A stretch of 13,932 bases of DNA from Phoronis ovalis (Eukaryota; Phoronida; Phoronidae): contig JAOXYB010035250.1 in the NCBI GenBank assembly GCA_028565635.1, positions 1-13,932 on the forward strand, in the 5' to 3' direction. The position numbers and the translations under genes are program-made. The stretch's first letter is position 1. Every line of letters begins with the position of its first letter. The notes under the pieces were generated by a model, which was not told where the DNA came from, did not search any database, and was given only the letters and a program-made list of their open reading frames with translations. Below, one piece after another: positions 9,753-13,932 of this stretch.

Positions 9753-10013
9753 GACTAATTTTGAAAATAGATCCATTGATCCATTTAGCCAAGGAGCTAA
9801 GAGATGATTGGATGCGCATTGGCATATATCTACATTTCAGAAAGTCACATCTGGATGAATTAGATGATATGTATCCAAAGCAGAGTCTCGGCAGAAACAC
9901 AGCAATGTTATTAAAATATTCAAAGGAATGCAAGGACAAAACGATGATAGAACGATTACGTGTTGGCTTGGAGAAATGCCATTTGCTAGATGAGCTAAAG
10001 ATAAGCAATGAGG
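9753..10013 (+). CDS. Exon G: death domain a'
   Basis: A 261-nt exon, phase 1 to phase 1, with acceptor GTTTCTTTCTAG and donor GTATCT. It encodes 87 residues: DPLIHLAKELRDDWM, then GIYLHFRKSHLDEL, YPKQS, RNTAMLLK, and helices ending in LRVGLEKCHLLDEL. This is a complete death domain of the same subtype as exon C. The shared positions (DWM, GIYL, LD.L, YPKQS, RN..MLLK) are far closer than to exons E or I. Reading through the donor gives Gly-Ile and a TAA at 10018, so an unspliced form would end just after the domain. Its partner in the duplicated unit is exon I. Confidence 0.92.
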
Positions 10014-10187
10014 GTATCTAAAGTTTGTTTTGCCTTGCCTCATTTTGTTGTAAACATGTTCAATTTACATTTATATTTAAATGCATGTGTACTTTGCCTT
10101 TGTTCTGATTTAAACATGCAAAATACAATTAGCAAAATAAAATATTACTTGTACACTCATATTCCATAAGTATTGTTACTGTTGCAG

Positions 10188-10244
10188 ACTTACCAGACCA
10201 ATCGAACTCTAAAGTGAATAAAGATGAATTCTCTATTCAGCAAG
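10188..10244 (+). CDS. Exon H: short linker exon between death domains a' and b'
   Basis: A 57-nt exon, phase 1 to phase 1, with acceptor TTACTGTTGCAG and donor GTAGGC. It encodes 19 residues, D-LPDQSNSKVNKDEFSIQQ: polar, without a domain, a likely flexible spacer. It takes the place that exon D holds between the upstream pair of death domains, but shows no clear similarity to it. Skipping keeps the frame. Confidence 0.68.
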
Positions 10245-10681
10245 GTAGGCTATCTACATGTATGTGTATTTGTTTAAAACAGAAATTCAATCTCAAAATA
10301 TTTTGAAATTCATTTATACCCTTCACTGTTCCATAATTAAATAACTTAATTATTTAGATTTCAAAATTAAAAATAATAAATACGTCTCGGACCTAATATT
10401 GTTTGGCATTCTGAATTAAGGATTTAATGATAAAGAAAATGACTTACCAAGAAACATTTTAATTAAAATCAGTATTATTTTGAAATACCGAATAAGCAAC
10501 AGTATATGTTACATGTATGTGACCTTCATTAACAGAAGAAAATATAGCAGATAGTAATGTGAGGGAAAACTAACTACTGATTTCCATAAGAATGACTAGC
10601 AAGCTCCTCGGCGTGATCGAGTGGGCAACCTTAAGGTATTTTGATGGTTATTAAGTAAATGCAAAATTGTCTTTTATTAAG
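10245..10681 (+). other. Intron H-I, 437 nt, with a possible micro-exon
   Basis: GTAGGC donor and TTTTATTAAG acceptor. Two TACATGTA sites (10255, 10510). A good acceptor at 10534-10535 opens a possible 18-nt micro-exon (10536-10553). A GC-richer patch at 10610-10636 faintly resembles a tRNA-Ser A-box, as in SINE heads, but has no B-box. Confidence 0.55.
10536..10553 (+). CDS. Candidate micro-exon H2 (weak)
   Basis: Acceptor CTTCATTAACAG is strong. The following phase-1 frame reads E-ENIAD and meets a weak donor GTAATG after 18 nt, again phase 1. Used as is, it would change the first residue of exon I from Val to Met. Without that donor the frame stops at 10571. The size, and a donor preceded by A instead of G, make this doubtful. 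Confidence 0.18.
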
Positions 10682-10927
10682 TGATGTTAGCTGACTTAGC
10701 CCAAGACCTAGGTGAGGAATGGCGAGTTTTAGGAAGCTATTTAAACTTCACTGAGGGTCAACTTACCACGATTAATGAAAATTATCGTCATAGTAGCAGT
10801 CAAAGGAACCTCACCATATTATGCCAGTGGCTGGAGAGAGAATTTTACCAATCAGAGCACTTAGAAAAGTTGAAAGAAGCTCTAAAGAAATGTAGTAGGA
10901 AAGACTTAATAACTAAGTATTTATCTG
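10682..10927 (+). CDS. Exon I: death domain b'
   Basis: A 246-nt exon, phase 1 at both ends, with acceptor TGTCTTTTATTAAG and donor GTACGT. It encodes 82 residues, a full death domain: LADLAQDLGEEWRVL, then LNFTEGQLTTI, the Y of NENYR, QRNLTILCQWLE, and EKLKEALKKCSRKDLITKYL. It is closest to the death domain at the start of exon E (LADLA..L, EW, RN...LC.WLE, C..(K/R)(E/D)...IT..L). GTG and ATG codons at the acceptor are not starts. The end in phase 1 shows that a further exon must exist. Read-through would add about 40 mostly hydrophobic residues to a TAA at 11047. Confidence 0.9.
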
Positions 10928-11592
10928 GTACGTATTTTTATTGTATGTTTATTTGCATAACACATTTCCCATTCACCTCAATTGTAACATATTACCTTCT
11001 ACTAAATAACTTAACTCTTCGCGGAAAATTGTGTTCAGTTGCAAATTAAAAAAGGATACAGTAAGGGGTATCAGGACAATTCCCTTGCAAAGTTTCCCCG
11101 AACAAATTCCCTTGAACAATTTCCCTCTGGATAATTCCCCTCACCCAATATTATTTAATTTGTAAGACCTTAGATTTGTTATTATTTTTGAAGTGTAAAC
11201 CAATTAGCTTATATATTTATCCTAAATATCCATATTAAAACTAGAAGTACTGTAATCTCTTTGATCTGCAAATGTATTCCCTTTTAGTTTTATACCTTGA
11301 GGTGTGACACTGCAGCGACTCACAAGTGTAACATTTTTTGATTTTGCAATTACACATATTGCCCTGCCTAACTTCAAACACATTTAGTCTGAGTAACTTC
11401 TTGTTTTGGAACCAGTACCAACCAGTTGGTATAAATACATGTAAATTCTGGACACTTTAATCATTCATTCACATCTGCATATGGAGATGGAGTTCATAAG
11501 ACCAGAAAGAGGAAAGTTAAAGTTGTTCTAAATATAATTTATATATATTTTACCACATTCTATAACTCAGGCATACTTCACATTCCTTTCAG
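10928..11592 (+). other. Intron I-J or start of the 3' region, 665 nt
   Basis: From the exon I donor (GTACGT) to a good acceptor (CACATTCCTTTCAG). It contains the degenerate CCCTTG-type repeat at 11075-11145 and one TACATGTA at 11436. No RNA gene or further death domain is seen. Confidence 0.5.
11075..11145. repeat. Degenerate short tandem repeat, AATTCCC-type
   Basis: Five imperfect copies of a 10-16-nt unit: ACAATTCCCTTGCAAA, GTTTCCCCGA, ACAAATTCCCTTGA, ACAATTTCCCTCTGGA, TAATTCCCCTCACC. All keep TTCCC or TTTCCC. It stands out from the AT-rich background as a C-rich minisatellite. Possible source: a decayed tandem or foldback element. Confidence 0.7.
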
Positions 11593-11676
11593 AAAAGCTA
11601 TCTCATCTTTACCTTACAGTAGGTTTCCGACTATCTTATGCTTTGCTGTATACAAAATTTGTTTTACTTGTCTTAG
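11593..11676 (+). CDS. Candidate exon J: hydrophobic C-terminal exon (weak)
   Basis: A strong acceptor (CACATTCCTTTCAG) is followed by 84 nt that are open in phase 1 and end in G before a GTATGG donor, exactly the pattern of exons A-I. It would encode E-KLSHLYLTVGFRLSYALLYT and then KFVLLVL. If not spliced again, the frame continues with MDATDFF and stops at 11700-11702, giving a possible protein terminus. The hydrophobic run could be a membrane segment, but T-rich intron translated by chance gives the same look. No homology is recognised. Confidence 0.27.
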
Positions 11677-12154
11677 GTATGGATGCCACCGATTTTTTCT
11701 AAAACCGTTTTTTTGTGTATTTTAATTAAAAAAGGTATGCTGCTTGTTTGTACATTATCTGCATCGCACATTCACATTTGTCACCATGGAACCATTTGTA
11801 AGCAAATTTTCAGGAAAGTTACGAAAGGAACATAGATTTTACCAGAAAATATCCTACATATTTTTACCGTAATTTAGCATGTATTTTAGACAAGTGAGAC
11901 ATTTCATGCATGATATTTTTTGGCATATTGCCCTGCGTAACACTGGCAAAATGTGCTCTTGCAACTAATAAATAGGCAAATATAGTATTAAATCCATGCA
12001 TCCGATAGGCTAGTCACACATTTAGTATCAGAACACAATTAAATTACAGATAGTACCGAACGATGTTGCGCAAGTTGTATCTTGTTCAAATCGAGTATAT
12101 CACGTTACATGTTAAACTGGCGAATCATGTTTTGATCAATTACATTTTGATGTA

Positions 12155-12172
12155 TAATAATAATAATAATAA
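12155..12172. repeat. (TAA)6 microsatellite
   Basis: Six exact TAA units followed by CAGAAACCCGTTTATATAGC. Trinucleotide TAA runs next to a TTTATATAGC-type sequence are familiar at the ends of short dispersed repeats in invertebrate genomes, so this may mark such an element's terminus. Confidence 0.8.
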
Positions 12173-12685
12173 CAGAAACCCGTTTATATAGCACATCATA
12201 TCTAACACAGTTGTTCATGGACCAGTGTGACATTTACTTCGTCGACTCTGTGCTTGTTTAATATGGAATCTTTTCGCAGATATGTCTGCGAGACATTCTG
12301 AACCGTCATCTAATATTGGAACCATGGTTACTGCTGTATAGCCCAATATGGATCTAGCAAGTGTATTAATTATCATTTTTCTTTTTGGACCGTGGGCCCT
12401 GTATTTGAAAGTAGATATAATGTCACACAAAATGAAAAAGTCATTTCAATTATCAAAAATTGAGAGGATTATATCCAAGCCTTGTGACCCATAAAATAGG
12501 GTGCCGGCCCATCCACAGAGCCCCAAGAATTCCTGTTGCATAATTTAACATAATTCGAGCTACAGATTCTATCTAAATACAGAGTGATGTTACCTCTGAA
12601 AATTGTATGCAGACTTAATATAATTATTTAAAAAGGGTTTTTAATTGTGTTCCTAACTGGATTAGAATGGTCTCTTCATTGTGTA

Positions 12686-12744
12686 GAGACTAGTTTTTGA
12701 CTACGCGTTTTGCCACAATGGCTTCATCAGGTCAAATAAGTCTC
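12686..12744 (-). ncRNA. Degenerate hammerhead-ribozyme-like motif, probable Penelope-like or retrozyme relic
   Basis: Read on the minus strand: outer stem GAGACT with AGTCTC, stem I TTTGAC with GTCAAA, the core CTGATGA, stem II GCC-ATTGT-GGC, then AAA where the consensus is GAA, stem III A-C paired with G-T around a 2-nt loop, and A at the cleavage position. All parts fall in the right order and spacing for a type I hammerhead with minimal stem III, a form known from Penelope-like elements. The G-to-A change in the core and one extra A before stem II should impair cleavage. No reverse transcriptase is present nearby, so this is likely a 5' or 3' fragment. Confidence 0.5.
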
Positions 12745-13067
12745 AAGTTTTGACTAGTTCGAACACAGTTGTATTGAATACTAGTCAGAAATGTTTTCAT
12801 TAGATATCTTACCAGTGTAACAGACATTTTGTAGTTGTCTTTTAATGTCTGGAGTTGTCTCTGGAAAATAAATTCAATAAATGTGAACTTAAATGCAGCT
12901 ACATGTAGTTGATATAAGTAGGAGTTGTCTCCTGTTTTTTTTTTGTAGCGGTCTGTAAGTGTTTATACATGTAGGTATACACATAGCTTTGTGTGTTATT
13001 TCCAGGTGCCCACTAGAATTACTTAAACTAGAAAACTTTGTTTTATAATGAGCAACCCGCAGGTGTC

Positions 13068-13162
13068 GCCTTGTGAGCTATTTTTAGCAGTTACCTGCTA
13101 GTGTACATGTTTATGACAGTAGCCTTGTGAGCTATTTTTAGCAGTTACCTGCTAGTGTACAT
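13068..13162. repeat. Direct duplication, two identical 41-bp copies at 54-bp spacing
   Basis: Copies at 13068-13108 and 13122-13162 are identical over 41 nt, separated by 13 nt. Each contains the palindrome TAGCAG-TTAC-CTGCTA (13085-13100 and 13139-13154). Perfect identity implies a recent local duplication. The function is unknown. Confidence 0.93.
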
Positions 13163-13932
13163 TTAATTACTTAGGCACTGTATGCGCTATCATTTAAAAA
13201 TGTTCTTCATTTGTTATATTATTTTGGGCGTCAATAATTCCTGTTAGATTGTGCACACAGTCAGTGAAAAAATATATAGTACTGAGTATGTTCCTATCTT
13301 TCACGAGCATTGAAACCGGAGTGTGTCGCATGTAACACTGATTTTATTTATATCTTACAATATTTTGTGATTTTCTAGTCATGTTTGAAAGGTGATTTTG
13401 GGCTCAAAATGCACCAGAATACAGGAAATAATACTCTTTAAACAAAATTTGGGCCCCTTAAACCACACACTCCCGCGTGTGAGCTGTCAATGGCATTCCT
13501 GGTCGTGATTGATTCTAAAAATACTACAGACGTATAGCCCAAATGAACAGGTTTTCACAGAACTGTTATAGAGCATACTCCAGTGATCTGCGTTGGAGAG
13601 TTATTTATCATACTTTCATTGTGCAAAATGCTGTATCTGAGATGGAAATGGAGGGGATAGGGAAAAGGGTCCAATCTCATTGCATATAATTAAATATGAT
13701 AATCTGATTGCATACACAAAATTATTGAAACTCTAAAAAACATGAAAATACAACAAATAATATTTATCAGATCGCATGGACAGAAATATAATTCAATGAA
13801 TCCCACTGCACGAAAATTAACAAAAGCAATTATTATAAAATTCTTCTAATATTGGTGTATAATTTAAATACACATCCCCTTTCTGCTCATACTGTGTAAC
13901 ACTATACAGCCAGAGCTTAATGTAAACAGATA

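Larger units (their letters stand above)
845..10927 (+). other. Multi-exon gene: death-domain / LRR-Roc-COR (ROCO) protein, both ends unresolved
   Basis: Gene-level entry joining nine exons (A-I) that share strand, phase and theme. Introns are 2003, 131, 1486, 303, 505, 343, 174 and 437 nt; all begin GT and end AG and all are phase 1. The joined product is about 1567 residues: linker, death domain a, linker, death domain b, about 18 LRRs, Roc, COR, linker, death domain a', linker, death domain b'. The core resembles LRR-ROCO proteins of the MFHAS1 type, which lack death domains; DAPK1 is the known ROCO protein with a death domain, but it has ankyrin repeats and a kinase. Role inferred: cytoplasmic GTP-switched scaffold in immune or death signalling. 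Start codon and terminal stop are not firmly placed. Splitting into two genes is unlikely, because every junction keeps the same phase. Confidence 0.8.
11703..13932. other. 3' flank, noncoding with repeats
   Basis: No convincing gene on either strand. A minus-strand frame at 12215-12430 lies in a less AT-rich stretch but matches no family I know. Elements listed separately: (TAA)6, the hammerhead-like motif, and the 54-bp duplication. A perfect CGCAGA/TCTGCG stem lies at 12275-12290. AATAAA hexamers occur at 11967, 12867 and 12876; the last two, 9 nt apart and followed by T-rich sequence, are the best poly(A) candidates if the gene extends this far. Confidence 0.5.

Noticed and set aside
10928-11049. 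Hydrophobic extension of exon I to a stop at 11047
   Set aside because: A GT donor in the shared phase lies at the end of the death domain. The extension is T-rich and intron-like.
12215-12430. Minus-strand 71-codon frame
   Set aside because: No recognisable family and no splice or promoter support. A short open frame in a less AT-rich stretch is not enough.

Overview
This is an AT-rich eukaryotic window, most likely from an invertebrate animal. It carries one multi-exon gene on the + strand and has no bacterial features. Three things point to an animal: coding blocks are bounded by clean GT...AG splice sites, long T-rich introns separate them, and the product is a metazoan-type mix of death domains with a leucine-rich-repeat ROCO GTPase. 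The noncoding DNA is rich in the palindrome TACATGTA. I associate that with lophotrochozoan, especially mollusc, genomes, but the taxon is an inference and not read from a marker gene.

Layout. 1-844 is upstream sequence with only weak candidates for a 5' coding exon. 845-10927 holds nine supported coding exons: A 845-940, B 2944-3138, C 3270-3536, D 5023-5178, E 5482-8841, F 9347-9409, G 9753-10013, H 10188-10244 and I 10682-10927. Each is a multiple of three long (96, 195, 267, 156, 3360, 63, 261, 57 and 246 nt). Each starts and ends in phase 1 and ends in G just before the donor. Together they give 4701 nt, about 1567 residues. Neither the start methionine nor the natural stop is certain. 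Exon I ends in phase 1, so at least one more exon must follow; 11593-11676 is a weak candidate. 11703-13932 is noncoding with repeats, including a hammerhead-ribozyme-like motif on the minus strand of the kind carried by Penelope-like elements and retrozymes.

The protein. Exon E alone encodes a death domain, about 18 leucine-rich repeats, a Roc GTPase domain with visible G1, G3, G4 and G5 motifs, and a COR domain ending in a Cys/His cluster. Exons C, G and I each encode one further death domain. The order is therefore DD - DD - LRR - Roc - COR - DD - DD, with short linker exons between. By sequence the death domains alternate a-b-a'-b', as if an a-b pair had been duplicated to flank the ROCO core. 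The likely role is a cytoplasmic GTP-regulated scaffold that gathers death-domain partners, in innate immune or cell-death signalling; this is inferred from domain content.

The most interesting points are the multi-death-domain ROCO architecture, the strictly phase-1 modular exon design (any exon could be skipped without a frameshift), a possible intronic poly(A) isoform ending just after exon E, and the hammerhead-like relic at 12686-12744.
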